64,000 nucleotides of DNA from Borrelia hermsii DAH (GCF_023035675.1 NZ_CP073140.1:1-64000), one strand, 5' to 3'. Numbered from the stretch's first letter, positions 21,283 to 31,590 are shown. The notes: generated from the sequence alone by a model not told the origin. Made by a program: numbers and translations.

Positions 21283-21505
21283 ATTAAGTAAGCTGTAAGA
21301 GCAGGGAAAAATAAAGTCAAAAAGGAATAGGAAGCTAGGAGCGTAATGCTCTTAGCTTCTAATGTTATTTAGGGAGTGTTTCTTTGTATATAAAATTGTT
21401 TATATGAGTAAAGATTGAATATAAATAATTGCAAGTATGATATTAAGAGTATGTTTTTATTGTAATCAAATAATTAATACTTTAAAAGTAAGCTAAATGT
21501 GTATA
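21283..21505 (+). repeat. Candidate DHS-type extragenic repeat
   Basis: Runs from ATTAAGTAAGCTGTAAGAGC through hairpin 21331-21359 (GAAGCTAGGAGC-GTAAT-GCTCTTAGCTTC, 12-bp stem with one G-T pair), to the AT-rich tail ending GTAAGCTAAATGTGT. Copies: 5262-5470 and 24704-24951 (minus), 32719-32940, 54451-54682 and 61203-61387 (plus). Confidence 0.7.
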
Positions 21506-21568
21506 AGTAAACCAAAAGCATAAAAACCAGTATAATAATAAGTTTTATTTTATTTCAAAGCCAAAAAG

Positions 21569-21594
21569 TCATTGTGGTTTTTATTTTTTATAAT
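21569..21594 (+). promoter_or_regulatory. T-rich promoter-like motif
   Basis: TCATTG followed by a T-rich 14-base stretch and TATAAT (21589-21594), then AGGAAGG as a ribosome site before ATG 21613. The spacer is short, so this is a weak call. An exact mirror exists upstream of the cassette at 23543-24619 and a variant upstream of the vsp at 5491-6141. Confidence 0.3.
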
Positions 21595-21612
21595 ATAGGA
21601 AGGCACAAAATA

Positions 21613-22698
21613 ATGAAGAAGAATAAGTGCAATAATAATGACTTTATTTATGGTATTAGTGAGTTGTAATGCTGGTGGAACGCAGAAGCAGAGAAAGAAG
21701 AGAGTAAATTTTTAAAGTCAATAATAGGCTTAGGTAGTAATTTTTTAAATGTGTTTACATCATTTGGAGATATAGTTTCCAAGGTATTAGGTTTTAGTAC
21801 AGAGACAAAAAAGTCTGATGTTGGAGCTTATTTTAAGACAGTACAAAATACTATACAAGGCACTAAGGACAAGCTTAATAAAATTGTTGCTAACATGAAG
21901 AGAGAAGGAAATCCTAATGCTTCTGCAACTGAGACTGCGGTAAAAACACTAATTGATAATACTCTTGATAAGATAATAGAAGGTGCTAAGACCGCAAGTG
22001 AGGCTATTGGTATTGCAGGTGATGAACTAATTGGTAATGTTGCTGCTGTTGGCGCAGGTGCCGCAGGTGCTAAAGGTGAAACTGAGAACTTAATAAAAGG
22101 AATTAAAGATATAGTAGATATAGTGCTTAAAAATGAGGGTAATGCTGAAGCTGGGGATGATAAAAAGGCTGAAGATGGTAATAGTTCAAGGGGTGCTAAC
22201 GCTGGTGAAGCAGGAAAGTTATTTGGCAATACTGGTAATAATGGTGCTATTACTGATGCTGATGCAAAGAAAGCAGCAGTTGATGCAACTAAAGCAGTTG
22301 GAGCAGTAACAGGTGCTGATATTCTGCAAGCTATTTTTAAAGGCAACGAAGGTAAAGCTGCCAAGTTGGCTAATACTAATCCTACTGCGGCTGCTGGTGG
22401 AGCTGATGCCAATAATGCAAAGGATGCAACCATAGCAGGAGGTATAGCGTTAAGAGCAATGGCTAAAGGTGGTAAGTTTGCTAATGGAAATAGCAATACT
22501 AATGTTACTGCTGCAATTAAAGGAGCAGCTGTAAGTGCAGTTACTAAGGCATTAGATACATTAACTATTGCAATAAGGAAAACAATTGACGCAGGACTTA
22601 AGACTGTTAAAGAAGCGATGAAAATTGCTCCTGATGATACTCCTGTGACTTCTGATAAGATGACCTCTAAAGCTACTACTAATAAAAGATTTTTTTAA
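21613..22698 (+). pseudogene. vlp: vlp, delta-type, two frameshifts near 5' end
   Basis: After a good ribosome site (AGGAAGG) the ATG at 21613 begins ATGAAGAAGAATAAG, one base short of the canonical UHS, so the frame is wrong. Another missing base lies in the GGAACGCAGAAGCAG stretch (about 21680). From about 21700 the body is intact: [20 protein letters not shown] to [20 protein letters not shown]. The end NKRFF differs from sister genes because homology to the opposite arm stops at 22685. It is the left-arm copy of the cassette at 23543-24619, which shares both lesions. Confidence 0.82.
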
Positions 22699-22834
22699 TT
22701 AAAAGGTAAGAAATTGAAAAACAAAGCTATTTTAGGAAAACTTCTTTCTTGTTCTCTGTGAAGCATGAAAGTTGTTTTCCTTTTATTGAAAAGACTTGGC
22801 TAGCATTTAGTAGCTAGATATAGCAGGGTCTGCC

Positions 22835-23482
22835 TTAAGTAGTAACTGTAAGCTCCTTCATTGCAGCTTCTACTGCATCCTCAGCTGCCTTTAACAACTC
22901 GCCAACTAATTGGTTGAGAGCCTTAAGTTCATTCCCTCCTTTACTGCCATCGCCCTTAATTATATCTATAGCTTTTGCTGCATCAGCCTGATCTTTTGAC
23001 TCCTCTAACTTATTTAAAAATTCATTACTTTTAGCCTTAGCTTCACCAACCTTTTTCTTAAGTGTATCAAAGATTCCAACTTCTGTTTCTAATGCTATTA
23101 ATGCAACTTGTACGGTTGATATTACTTGAAATGCTCCCGCAATTAAAGATCCATTATGATTTTTTTCACCAGCACCATCCGCAAGTTGATGAGTTGAGTT
23201 ATCAACTTTTTGGTCAATAGCTTTAGCAAGCTCACTTACTGATTTAACTAAAGTCTCTATTTTTTTAACCTTTATCATAGTAGCAATAGCTTCTTTTATC
23301 TTTACACTTACCTTTGCTAAATCAATAACTGTGCCATCAGGCTTAGCTACTTCGTCACTTTTAAGCTCTGATTTTCCATTATTACATGATATAAATACCA
23401 TAAATAAAGTCATTATTATTGTACTTATTGTTTTCTCATTTTTCCGTCCCCCTTTTATCTTATTCATTACCTTCAGCATCAA
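22835..23482 (-). CDS. vsp: Vsp with altered N-terminus, between the inverted repeats
   Basis: A Vsp body with [52 protein letters not shown] and the end AVEAAMKELTV. The usual ATGAGAAAAAGAATAAG has become ATGAGAAAACAATAAG, so the normal start leads to a stop after four codons. The coding frame stays open upstream instead, and the ATG at 23467 would give MNKIKGGRKNEKTISTIIMT..., which still has a basic end, a hydrophobic core and the lipobox ISC. It could thus be translated from that start or be a pseudogene; both remain possible. It fills the spacer of the large inverted repeat. Confidence 0.75.
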   Translation of the reverse strand: MMLKVMNKIKGGRKNEKTISTIIMTLFMVFISCNNGKSELKSDEVAKPDGTVIDLAKVSVKIKEAIATMIKVKKIETLVKSVSELAKAIDQKVDNSTHQLADGAGEKNHNGSLIAGAFQVISTVQVALIALETEVGIFDTLKKKVGEAKAKSNEFLNKLEESKDQADAAKAIDIIKGDGSKGGNELKALNQLVGELLKAAEDAVEAAMKELTVTT

Positions 23483-23542
23483 AACTATCGTTAGTAAATA
23501 ATTTTCCTTAAATAACTTTATATTTTTAGTATTTGCCCTTAA

Positions 23543-24619
23543 CTAGTTATTAGTAGTAGCTTTAGAGGTCATCTTATCAGAAGTCACAGGAGTATCATCA
23601 GGAGCAATTTTCATAGAGTCTTCAACTGTTTTAAGCCCTGCGTCAATTGTTTTCCTTATTGCAATAGTTAATGTATCTAATGCCTTAGCAACTGCACTTA
23701 CAGCTGCTCCTTTAATTGCAGCAGTAACATTAGTATTGCTATTTCCATTAGCAAACTTACCACCTTTAGCCATTGCTCTTAACGCTATACCTCCTGCTAT
23801 GGTTGCATCCTTTGCATTATTGGCATCAGCTCCACCAGCAGCCGCAGTAGGATTAGTATTAGCCAACTTGGCAGCTTTACCTTCGTTGCCTTTAAAAATA
23901 GCTTGCAGAATATCAGCACTTGTTACTGCTCCAACTGCTTTAGTTGCATCAACTGCTGCTTTCTTTGCATCAGCATCAGTAATAGCACCATTATTACCAG
24001 TATTACCAAATAACTTTCCTGCTTCACCAGCGTTAGCACCCCTTGAACTATTACCATCTTCAGCCTTTTTATCATCCCCAGCTTCAGCATTACCCTCATT
24101 TTTAAGCACTATATCTACTATATCTTTAATTCCTTTTATTAAGTTCTCAGTTTCACCTTTAGCACCTGCGGCACCTGCGCCAACAGCAGCAACATTACCA
24201 ATTAGTTCATCACCTGCAATACCAATAGCCTCACTTGCGGTCTTAGCACCTTCTATTATCTTATCAAGAGTATTATCAATTAGTGTTTTTACCGCAGTCT
24301 CAGTTGCAGAAGCATTAGGATTTCCTTCTCTCTTCATGTTAGCAACAATTTTATTAAGCTTGTCCTTAGTGCCTTGTATAGTATTTTGTACTGTCTTAAA
24401 ATAAGCTCCAACATCAGACTTTTTTGTCTCTGTACTAAAACCTAATACCTTGGAAACTATATCTCCAAATGATGTAAACACATTTAAAAAATTACTACCT
24501 AAGCCTATTATTGACTTTAAAAATTTACTCTCTTCTTTCTCTGCTTCTGCGTTCCACCAGCATTACAACTCACTAATACCATAAATAAAGTCATTATTAT
24601 TGCACTTATTCTTCTTCAT
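23543..24619 (-). pseudogene. vlp: vlp, delta-type, mirror copy with the same two frameshifts
   Basis: Near-identical to 21613-22698, including the shortened UHS start (ATGAAGAAGAATAAG) and the missing base in GGAACGCAGAAG. Shared lesions mean that the cassette was already broken before it was duplicated, or that the arms are kept alike by gene conversion. The body runs from about 24530 to stop 23543, ending [12 protein letters not shown] few residues differ ([27 protein letters not shown]). Confidence 0.82.
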
Positions 24620-25020
24620 TATTTTGTGCCTTCCTATATTATAAAAAATAAAAACCACAATGACTTTTTGGCTTTGAAATAAAATAAAACTTATTATTAT
24701 ACTGGTTTTTATGCTTTTGGTTTACTTATACACATTTAGCTTACTTTTAAAGTATTAATTATTTGATTACAATAAAAACATACTCTTAATATCATACTTG
24801 CAATTATTTATATTCAATCTTTACTCATATAAACAATTTTATATACAAAGAAACACTCCCTAAATAACATTAGAAGCTAAGAGCATTACGCTCCTAGCTT
24901 CCTATTCCTTTTTGACTTTATTTTTCCCTGCTCTTACAGCTTACTTAATCAGAGAAACTACATTCCTGCATTAAAAACAAGAAAAGCTTTTCCCTTACAA
25001 TGACTTTATCCTTTATATTT
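23547..25020 (-). repeat. Right arm of ~1.47-kb inverted repeat
   Basis: Mirror of 21212-22685. Beyond 25020 the flanks differ: here the arm meets the 3' end of the gamma-type vlp at 25028, whereas the left arm meets the 3' end of a delta-type vlp. Confidence 0.85.
24704..24951 (-). repeat. Candidate DHS-type extragenic repeat
   Basis: Minus-strand copy of the block at 21283-21505, part of the right arm. Hairpin at 24873-24901. Confidence 0.7.
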
Positions 25021-25027
25021 TGACGAT

Positions 25028-26110
25028 TTATTTAGTAGTTGGTTGAGCATCCCCAGATTCAGTAGCATCAGTTTCAGTAATCTCAGAATATTTTATTCCC
25101 TTTACTGCTTCTCTTATCTTATCTAGATTGCTACTTACTGTTTTCCTAATTATAAAATCAAGTACTCCTAATACCTTATTTACAGCACTTACAGCTGCTG
25201 CTTTAACTGCTCCATCTTCATTAGCAGCATGACTAAATTTACCACCTTTAGCCATTGCCTTAAGAGCAACAGCTGCTGCCAAGTCAGCATTAGTAGCCGC
25301 TTTAGAACCATTAGCTTGATTAGGAGTACCAGTTGCCAATTCTCCAGCACCATAATTGGTATTAGCATCAAGTTGAACACCAACAGCGGCCTTGGCACTA
25401 TTAATCTTATCAATCATTGCCCATGGATCGGCTTTAGTTACTTCAGCTGCTAGTTTTGCAGTAGAATTAGCACCAGCAGCAGCATTGGCAGCAAGTGCAG
25501 CAGGAGCATCAGTATTAGCAGCAGCATTTACTGGTCCACCTGCATTTCCTTTTTCAATATTTACTCCGGACTTATCTGCTACATCAATAATAGCTTTAAT
25601 CCCTGCAATAATAGCTTCAACCCCATCTTTATCAGCAGCAACTGCTGCCGCACTAGCAGTATCACCAATATCAGTACTACCAGCTTCTTTAGCAACACCA
25701 GCAAGTTTAGTTAGGGCAGTAATTAGTTGTTCAAAGACATCACTAGCACTGTTAATTGCACTCTTAACAGCTTCAATGCTACTTCCATTAGCATTCTTTG
25801 CTTCAGATATTTCACCTGATAGCTCATTTAACTTATCCTTAGTAGTTGTAAGTCCATCTCCTATTTTCTTAAAGTGTTCACCTATTTTACTTTTCTTGTC
25901 ACCAGATTTAACTGCATTAAATCCTAATGCATCACCTATTGCATTTCCAAAAATTCCAAATATATCTTGAAATCCTTGCCCTATCTTTACTAATGAATCA
26001 AAAAATGTATTCTTACTTTCTGCTGCTAGTTTCTCAGCCTCAAGTTGATTACTACAGCTTGCTAATACCATAAATAAAGTCATTATTATTGCACTTATTC
26101 TTTTTCTCAT
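25028..26110 (-). CDS. vlp: Variable large protein (Vlp), gamma-type, complete
   Basis: A complete 360-residue Vlp: signal peptide [19 protein letters not shown], gamma-type head [20 protein letters not shown] and [20 protein letters not shown], then [17 protein letters not shown]. The variable core is followed by [28 protein letters not shown] and the conserved end [29 protein letters not shown] lies just upstream of the ATG. The frame and UHS are intact, making it one of the best preserved cassettes here. Confidence 0.93.
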   Translation of the reverse strand: MRKRISAIIMTLFMVLASCSNQLEAEKLAAESKNTFFDSLVKIGQGFQDIFGIFGNAIGDALGFNAVKSGDKKSKIGEHFKKIGDGLTTTKDKLNELSGEISEAKNANGSSIEAVKSAINSASDVFEQLITALTKLAGVAKEAGSTDIGDTASAAAVAADKDGVEAIIAGIKAIIDVADKSGVNIEKGNAGGPVNAAANTDAPAALAANAAAGANSTAKLAAEVTKADPWAMIDKINSAKAAVGVQLDANTNYGAGELATGTPNQANGSKAATNADLAAAVALKAMAKGGKFSHAANEDGAVKAAAVSAVNKVLGVLDFIIRKTVSSNLDKIREAVKGIKYSEITETDATESGDAQPTTK

Positions 26111-26235
26111 TTTTTTACGTGCCTCCTTTTAACTTATGCATTACCTTCATAATAAAAACATAGTTTCCTTGCTTTATAGAGAACAAGAGAAGAGTTTCCC
26201 TTAAATGACTTTATATTTTAGTATTTATTTCTAGT

Positions 26236-26320
26236 TATTAGTAATAGCTTTAGGGGTGCTATGTTCAGGACTTATAGGAGTATCATTAGCGTTAATTTTC
26301 ATTGTTTCTTTAACTGTTTA
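26236..26320 (-). pseudogene. vlp: vlp delta-type C-terminal scrap
   Basis: The minus strand encodes only the tail ([19 protein letters not shown] and on to AITNN, stop). At about 26320 it breaks into sequence related to the ParA gene of partition locus 3, so it marks another vlp/partition junction. Confidence 0.65.
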
Positions 26321-26364
26321 AAGCCCACATCAATAGTTAATGTATCTAAAGCCTTATATAAATT

Positions 26365-26890
26365 ATTTAAAGCAAAAATATATAGGGCCTTAAAAGAAAG
26401 ATTAGATATTAATGACTCCGTTGTAGATCTTAATAACGATTTAGATTAATACCTAGTTACTTAAATTTACATAAATTTACTAGTGAATCTATATCCCTTA
26501 AAGAGTTGATATTAAGAGATAATTTACTTTTTTTTAAAACAGAATATGATTACATAATAATTGATGCGAATCCTAGTTTGGAATTTACATTGGCGAATAC
26601 ATTACTGTCCAGTGATTATGTAATGTTTCCTATGACAGCTGAAAAATGGTCAATTGAAAGTTTGGATTTGTTGGAATTTTATATGAAAAAGTTAAGGATA
26701 AAGCTTCCGATTTTCATTCTTATAACAATATTTAAGAAAAATAATACTCATAAACAGTTATTAAAATATGCCCAGTCAAAAAAGGGCTTTCTAGGGTTTA
26801 TCCACTAAAGAGAAGACTTAAATAAGAAAATCGCAAAAAATGAAAACTTTGATTTTAGCAAGGATTATATTAAGGAATACGAAGATGTGT
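26365..26890 (+). pseudogene. parA: PF32 ParA-like pseudogene, partition locus 3
   Basis: The N-terminal third with Walker A is absent. The rest is recognisable: ISLKELILRDNLLFFKTEYD, YIIIDANPSLEF (Walker B region), MFPMTAEKWSIESLDLLEFY and IFILITIFKKNNTHKQLLKY. There are stops at about 26449 and 26808 and at the end. It is similar to, but not a copy of, the intact gene at 1650-2408, so it came from a different plasmid lineage. Confidence 0.75.
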
Positions 26891-27530
26891 GATTAAGACT
26901 TTTAAAATAAATAAGAATACATTAAGTATGATTATCGGGAATCCGGACGATTGTGTTAACGGAGGAGTTTATGTGAAAATTGAACTAAAGAAAAGGGTTC
27001 TAGTAAATGAAGAAGATCCTGATGAGCAAAAATTATTGTCTACTAATGAAGAGAAGCTCTTGCATTATAATACCTTGAAAGCAAGATTAAAAGCCAATTT
27101 TAGAAAAGAAATTTTTCATAAAATAGATAGCATTAGAATTTTAAAGGAAATAAAAGATAATGAATATTATAAGTTAAAGGGATATAAAAGTTTTGATAGT
27201 TTTATAAAAAGTTATAGACTCGCAAAAAGTCAAGTCTATGTTTATTTAAAAATAGCAAATGCTATGGAAGAAGGATTAGTCTAAGAACAATATATAATTG
27301 AGAATGGCATCCATGATTCTTTTCGCTATATACAAACTAAGGAAAATATAAAAATAAAAAACTTGGGCAAAATTTAATAAAGCCATTAAGGTTTCGACTT
27401 AAAAGTCAAGAAAGTTATGCTTTTTATAAGAAAAATGCAAAACTTACTGGTTTTATATTAGGCAAACTGTTTTTGCATAAAAAAATTTACTAAAGGAATT
27501 TATGAATGAATTTAGAAATTTCGAAAAGTA
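26889..27530 (+). pseudogene. PF49 pseudogene, partition locus 3
   Basis: A 131-codon open start (GNPDDCVNGGVYVKIELKKR, NEEKLLHYNTLKARLKANF, LKEIKDNEYYKLKGYKSFDS) ends at a stop near 27284. The remainder (YIIENGIHDSF, PLRFRLKSQESYAFYKKNAK) continues in other frames. It follows the ParA remnant as in the intact cassette. Confidence 0.75.
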
Positions 27531-27534
27531 GAAA

Positions 27535-27650
27535 AGCTTAAGATAGGAAATAGGATGTTAAATCTTTTTTTATTAATAGGAATACCAATGATTATAGCCA
27601 TTATTATATGTCTATAATAAGCAAATTCTTTATAAACAGAAAGAGCTATT
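27535..27650 (+). pseudogene. Bdr-like anchor fragment, partition locus 3
   Basis: LKIGNRMLNLFLLIGIPMII and a broken continuation, matching the C-terminus of 3027-3576. A degenerate stem-loop follows near 27795-27850, corresponding to the terminator at 3685-3740. Confidence 0.55.
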
Positions 27651-27894
27651 GATAAGTGTTAAAAATCATTTAATTTAAAATAATGTAAATTATAAAAACA
27701 ATAGTTAATATTATTTTAAATTTGATGTAATTTATTATTAATGGCATGTGTTCATTTTAGACACATCCTTTATGGATCTTCTATGAAGATTTTAGCTCTT
27801 TATTAGTAACTTTTTTTAAGAGTTATTAATAAGGATTTAAATGCTTATATTAAATCCCATTACTTTAATGCTTTATTAGCCTAATTTCAATTAT

Positions 27895-28435
27895 TTTGAA
27901 ATCTCACTTATATTAATTTTGTCATCTTTAAATCTAATCTTACTCTTTTGAAAAAGATAAGTACGCCTTTTGTCTTTTCCTTTGCTTGCAAAATATTCTT
28001 GATGTGCTTGCATAATAGCATCAAATTCAGACTTACTAATAACTACTTCTTTTATGCATATATTGCTTCTCTTTTTTGCTTAACACGCAAGGAGTAGAAT
28101 ACTTCAACTATTACTGCTTGTTTCTTTTGACACGTCAGCAATTTTTATATTTTATATCTCAACACCTCTGCAACCAGTAATACTTAAGATATATACAAAC
28201 CATCCTGAGATTGGATTGATTTGTATAAGCTCTTTTATACATTTTTTACTAGTCTGGTTGTTTTGTCATTTAGATAGAATCTAACAGTAGTGTTTTTTGA
28301 TTGTTTTGAAGCTTTATTTTTACTCTTAAGCGTACTTTTAAGTTGTGACAATTCTTCATTGAGGCGTTCATTTTGATTTATTGGTTCATTTATAAAGTTA
28401 AGATTACTGTTAGTTAAGAGTTCCTTTTCATGCAT
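27895..28435 (-). pseudogene. Tyrosine recombinase-like pseudogene (cp32-associated)
   Basis: The minus strand starts MHEKELLTNSNLNFINEPIN and reads on to TTVRFYLNDKTTRLVK, stop. With frame changes it continues INPISGWFVYILSITGCRGV, KKRSNICIKEVVISKSEFDA and KGKDKRRTYLFQK. The TGCRGVEIQN segment resembles the Arg-containing box I of tyrosine recombinases, which is the basis of the call. A second decayed copy is at 45850-46230, and both lie downstream of an mlp region. Not functional. Confidence 0.5.
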
Positions 28436-28440
28436 TTTAT

Positions 28441-28920
28441 TGATAACTAAAGATTTTAAAAATCCTTAAAATTAGTTATAAAAATGTTAGCAAATACTTG
28501 TATTGTAAGTCAATTTTAACGTAGCTTCATTGCATATAAAATACCCCTCTAAGGTGCTTTATGTAGGAGTAAAAGGTGTTTTTAGAGACTGTAGCACAAG
28601 ATATCTAGTGTACTTTAACCAATTCTTTACAAATACTTGAAAATATCCCCTACATATATTCTCTTCCTTATTTTAATAGCTTTGCACTTTAAAATGAAAC
28701 GCATTGCCCTTTAAAATTTAACCTCTTTTTCTTTGTTAACCAATTGTTTACTTTTATAGTTGCTCTTACCATTTTTGTAACCAGTTTAATTTGTTTATCT
28801 TTACTACTTTTTCTAACAATTTCTATTCGTTTATTTTACTTCTTTGTTTGCTTTATATTTGTTTGCAGCTTTACTCTCTTAAATCTTCCTTTCTTAAATA
28901 TTATTTCTTAACTTATTATT
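28441..28920. other. Gene-free stretch between recombinase remnant and mlp
   Basis: About 480 AT-rich bases without a convincing gene. The part 28660-28920 has weak similarity to 46380-46620 and 49600-49850 (shared TTTTTGTAA-CAGTTTA core), all lying downstream of mlp genes, so it is probably eroded cp32-type sequence. Confidence 0.4.
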
Positions 28921-28923
28921 TGC

Positions 28924-29349
28924 TTACCCCCCTGCTCCACAAGTACTTGATGCTTGGTTTTTAAATGTTTCTAAATTGTCACTATTACCTTTAAATGAAC
29001 CTTGTAATACTGTTTTAAAAGTGTTTTTTTGCTCATTAGCATTATCACCTGTGCACTTTTCAAGTTCACTCTTTATATGTTCAAGTACAGATTTAATTTT
29101 ATATTCATCATGGCTTAAAAGCTTGTTGAAATCACTTTCATTACCCAAAGCCTCTTTTAAGAAGTCTAAATTTGTTTTTTCAGTATCATTTAACTTTTCT
29201 TTTAACATTTCTTCAGGTGTTTTTTGCACTTCTTGAGTTGCTTCTAAATCCCTTTTATTTTTACTTTTAATTTCTTTATCCTTATTGTTATTTTGATTGC
29301 AACTACTAATTAGTAGTAATAAAATCAAAATAAAATTAATTTTATTCAT
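28924..29349 (-). CDS. mlp: Mlp family lipoprotein
   Basis: A 141-residue lipoprotein with signal peptide MNKINFILILLLLISSC (lipobox Cys at 17), a charged linker, TPEEMLKEKLNDTEKTNLDF, LEHIKSELEKCTGDNANEQK and the Cys-containing end QASSTCGAGG. This is the layout of the multicopy lipoproteins of cp32-type prophages, exported surface lipoproteins of unknown function. A typical AAGGAGATTTG precedes the ATG. The gene at 29380-30003 lies just upstream with 30 bases between them, so the two may be co-transcribed. Nearly the same gene occurs as a frameshifted copy at 49848-50283. Confidence 0.88.
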   Translation of the reverse strand: MNKINFILILLLLISSCNQNNNKDKEIKSKNKRDLEATQEVQKTPEEMLKEKLNDTEKTNLDFLKEALGNESDFNKLLSHDEYKIKSVLEHIKSELEKCTGDNANEQKNTFKTVLQGSFKGNSDNLETFKNQASSTCGAGG

Positions 29350-29379
29350 AACAAATCTCCTTATCTTTGTGATTTATTT

Positions 29380-30003
29380 TCATTGCCAATTTGCTGTAAG
29401 TCCAGCTACATGATTAGTTGAATCAAGTAATTCTTTTTTAAGACATTCAAACATTTCTTCATTATGATTTTTAGTAGATATATCGTTTAAAACCCCCCTA
29501 AAAAATTGCTCTATGTCATTATTGCCAGTGCCATACTTATTATCTGCATTATTACATTGATTATTGACTTTACAATCAATAGCATCACTTATATAAGAAT
29601 CAAAAGTCTTATTATTTTCATGCTTTTTTCTTTTGTCTTCTAAGAATTCATAGACTTTAGTAAAAGCATTAGCTAATTCTTTTTGTTTTTGTATGTGACC
29701 ATCAAGCCAAGTCCAAAAATTATTGCATTTACTCTTGTTACCGTTTTGACATCCTTGAATTTGGTCTTGTAATTTTTCAATTACTTTTTCAAACGCATGC
29801 TTTAAAGAGTCAAACTTCTTTTGCTCATCAGCAGTTAGAGTAATCTTTTCTTGTGTTTTATCATTTTCCTTTTGTAAATTATCCAAAGCTTTCTTAGCTC
29901 TACTGTGTGTCTGAGCTTCAGTAGGCACTATACTTACTTGATATCCTTTGCAACAGCATAAGAGTAATGTGCCACAAAGTATTAACCTTATAGGCTTACT
30001 CAT
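29380..30003 (-). CDS. mlp: Mlp-like lipoprotein, long form
   Basis: A 207-residue lipoprotein. Signal peptide MSKPIRLILCGTLLLCCC ends in a Cys cluster from which the lipobox is taken. The body has ITLTADEQKKFDSLKHAFEK, FWTWLDGHIQKQKELANAFT and FFRGVLNDISTKNHNEEMFE, characteristic of the Mlp family, but with a C-terminal extension beyond the usual length. AAGGAGATTT precedes the ATG. Broken relatives are at 46865-47328 and 50328-50934. The second of those also precedes a short mlp, so the long-short pair is an old unit. Confidence 0.82.
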   Translation of the reverse strand: MSKPIRLILCGTLLLCCCKGYQVSIVPTEAQTHSRAKKALDNLQKENDKTQEKITLTADEQKKFDSLKHAFEKVIEKLQDQIQGCQNGNKSKCNNFWTWLDGHIQKQKELANAFTKVYEFLEDKRKKHENNKTFDSYISDAIDCKVNNQCNNADNKYGTGNNDIEQFFRGVLNDISTKNHNEEMFECLKKELLDSTNHVAGLTANWQ

Positions 30004-30176
30004 GTAAATCTCCTTATCTTTGATATTTGTGATTTAAACAATATATAGCAGTTTTTATCATGATGTATGAGCCTCTTGTAAGTATTAATTGTTTTTGTAA
30101 AGTTGATTATTTTGTTATAGAGTTTATGTTAGTTTTTGTTAAGTTTTGTTAACTTAGACTAGGGCTAAAGAGATAT

Positions 30177-30463
30177 GAGAAGAGTAAAGAAGTCATTTTA
30201 TGATTTATATTGTGTATTTTAGAGAAGGGAGGCTTAATGACCTATCAATAGCAAAAGAGATGGGAGTCTAAGCGGGGTGTTGATGCAGGAAAGATGCGAC
30301 ACAAGTGGGAAGAGGTTAAGGGTGATCCTGAGTACGTTAAAGAAACTGCTAAGTTTACTATTCGTGAGGATGTTTTCAATAATATGCTTGCATATAGTTT
30401 AAAGGCCGAAGATGAGGCTAATAGACTTAAGAATCAAGTAGAGATTGAGAAGAAAAAATAGCA
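30177..30463 (+). pseudogene. DUF603-like phage gene remnant
   Basis: Begins MRRVKKSFYDLYCVF, stop, then shifted frames give LSIAKEMGVSK, MRHKWEEVKGDPEYVKETAK and LKAEDEANRLKNQVEIEKKK. This corresponds to the DUF603 protein that stands early in the cp32 late region. Divergent from the mlp genes. Non-functional. Confidence 0.55.
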
Positions 30464-31100
30464 TTGAGTTTTCTTAGCTCATTTGATAAGTATTGTCAGT
30501 TAGAATTACAAAAAGATGTTAAGAAAACTTTAAAACCCCATGATGAGATATTGAAATATAAGGAAGATATTACAAATGCAGATTTTGTTAAGTTTTGCAA
30601 GCCTAATGAACAAACTTGAGTTGAAGATGAGTGAACTTGATGAGTTTGAGAAGAATATTGCAAGTAAAAGATGTCTTTATGTTATTAAGAGCTGCTTTAA
30701 GCTTAAGTCTGTTCTAGATCTTGGTAGATATAAATAGTAAGTGAATGGATATATAAAAGAAGTTTTTTCCTTAAATGGCAAAAAAAATATAAAAATAAGT
30801 ATGGCATTGATATAGCAGAGTATATTAGGCCCCAAACACTAGAGATTTATTTTAAAGGATTTGAGAAGACGCATTTAACTATGAAGCAATGTGAGGTGTT
30901 TAACTGTATTGAGAGAAATGGGCAAACTAAAATCATTCTTTGTAGTGGTATTGTATCTGGCAAGACATTTTTAGCATGTTATCTATTCTTAAAACCCTTA
31001 CTTATAAATAGGAATTTGTACTGTGGGGGGGACAAATAACTTTATTTTGGATAATTCATAAGAAGTTTTAGAGATTAATGTTTAGGGCAGTTTGGAGAGA
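30464..31100 (+). pseudogene. Phage terminase large subunit remnant (with DUF1357-like scrap)
   Basis: The segment after 30740 reads KKYKNKYGIDIAEYIRPQTL, KGFEKTHLTMKQCEVFNCIE and IILCSGIVSGKTFLACYLF. The SGIVSGKT loop fits the Walker A of a terminase ATPase, the motor that packages phage DNA. The upstream part (SELDEFEKNIASKRCLYVIK) may be the preceding cp32 gene. Stops and frameshifts break both. The C-terminus of a terminase is found elsewhere, at 52070-52471, and a decayed one near 33700-33900. Confidence 0.6.
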
Positions 31101-31560
31101 TTACTAGTATATTAAAAGCGAAAATACAAGCAGTATAACAAAAAGTTAAGTAGCAAATACAGGTCATATAATAATAGGTAAAATGAATTCAAGTAATATT
31201 GCAGAAGTATGGGCAGCATATAAGAGTATGCATGGACTTAAGAGAAAAGATTTTTGATTTTAAGTAATTTTATGATGCTAGAGAGTGCTGTTAGTAGGGC
31301 TCTTATTTTTGAGGGGTATGTAATATTGCCTCCATTTGATCTTTCTCTTAAAATTTTTGCTATTAATGCTTCATTCCGTAAAAATTCAGCCATTTTTGTT
31401 AAGTTGGCACCACCAACTTCAATTTTGTGAACTTTTGTATTAAATGGTGTAGTTATTTTGCAATGTTTAGTGAGGTTGCATCATTAACGGCAACATCCAA
31501 ATTGTTTTTAATGCTCGTATGATAGGAATAACTAAGCTTGAAGAGCATTGGGAAGTGTAT
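31100..31560 (+). pseudogene. cp32-like structural gene remnant after terminase (portal-like?)
   Basis: Pieces SSNIAEVWAAYKSMHGLKRK, KIFAINASFRKNSA, FAMFSEVASL and ARMIGITKLEEHWEVY follow each other over frame changes. Position directly after the terminase remnant suggests a portal-type protein. It ends just before the vlp at 31591, whose UHS is preceded by AAAAGGGGCACG. Confidence 0.45.
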
Positions 31561-31590
31561 TAGAGACTTGTAAAAGGGGCACGTAAAAAA

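Larger units (their letters stand above)
21212..22685 (+). repeat. Left arm of ~1.47-kb inverted repeat
   Basis: From AAATATAAAGGATAAAGTC at 21212 to CTACTAATAA at 22685 the sequence matches the reverse complement of 23547-25020 over equal lengths (1474 bases). It includes the DHS-like block and a whole broken delta-type vlp. The 861-base spacer holds a vsp. The visible differences are few substitutions, such as GADILQ versus SADILQ and TVKEAM versus TVEDSM. Confidence 0.85.

Noticed and set aside
21283..21505. Tandem hairpin repeats considered as a CRISPR array
   Set aside because: The copies are single, kilobases apart, in both orientations and without regular spacers or cas genes.
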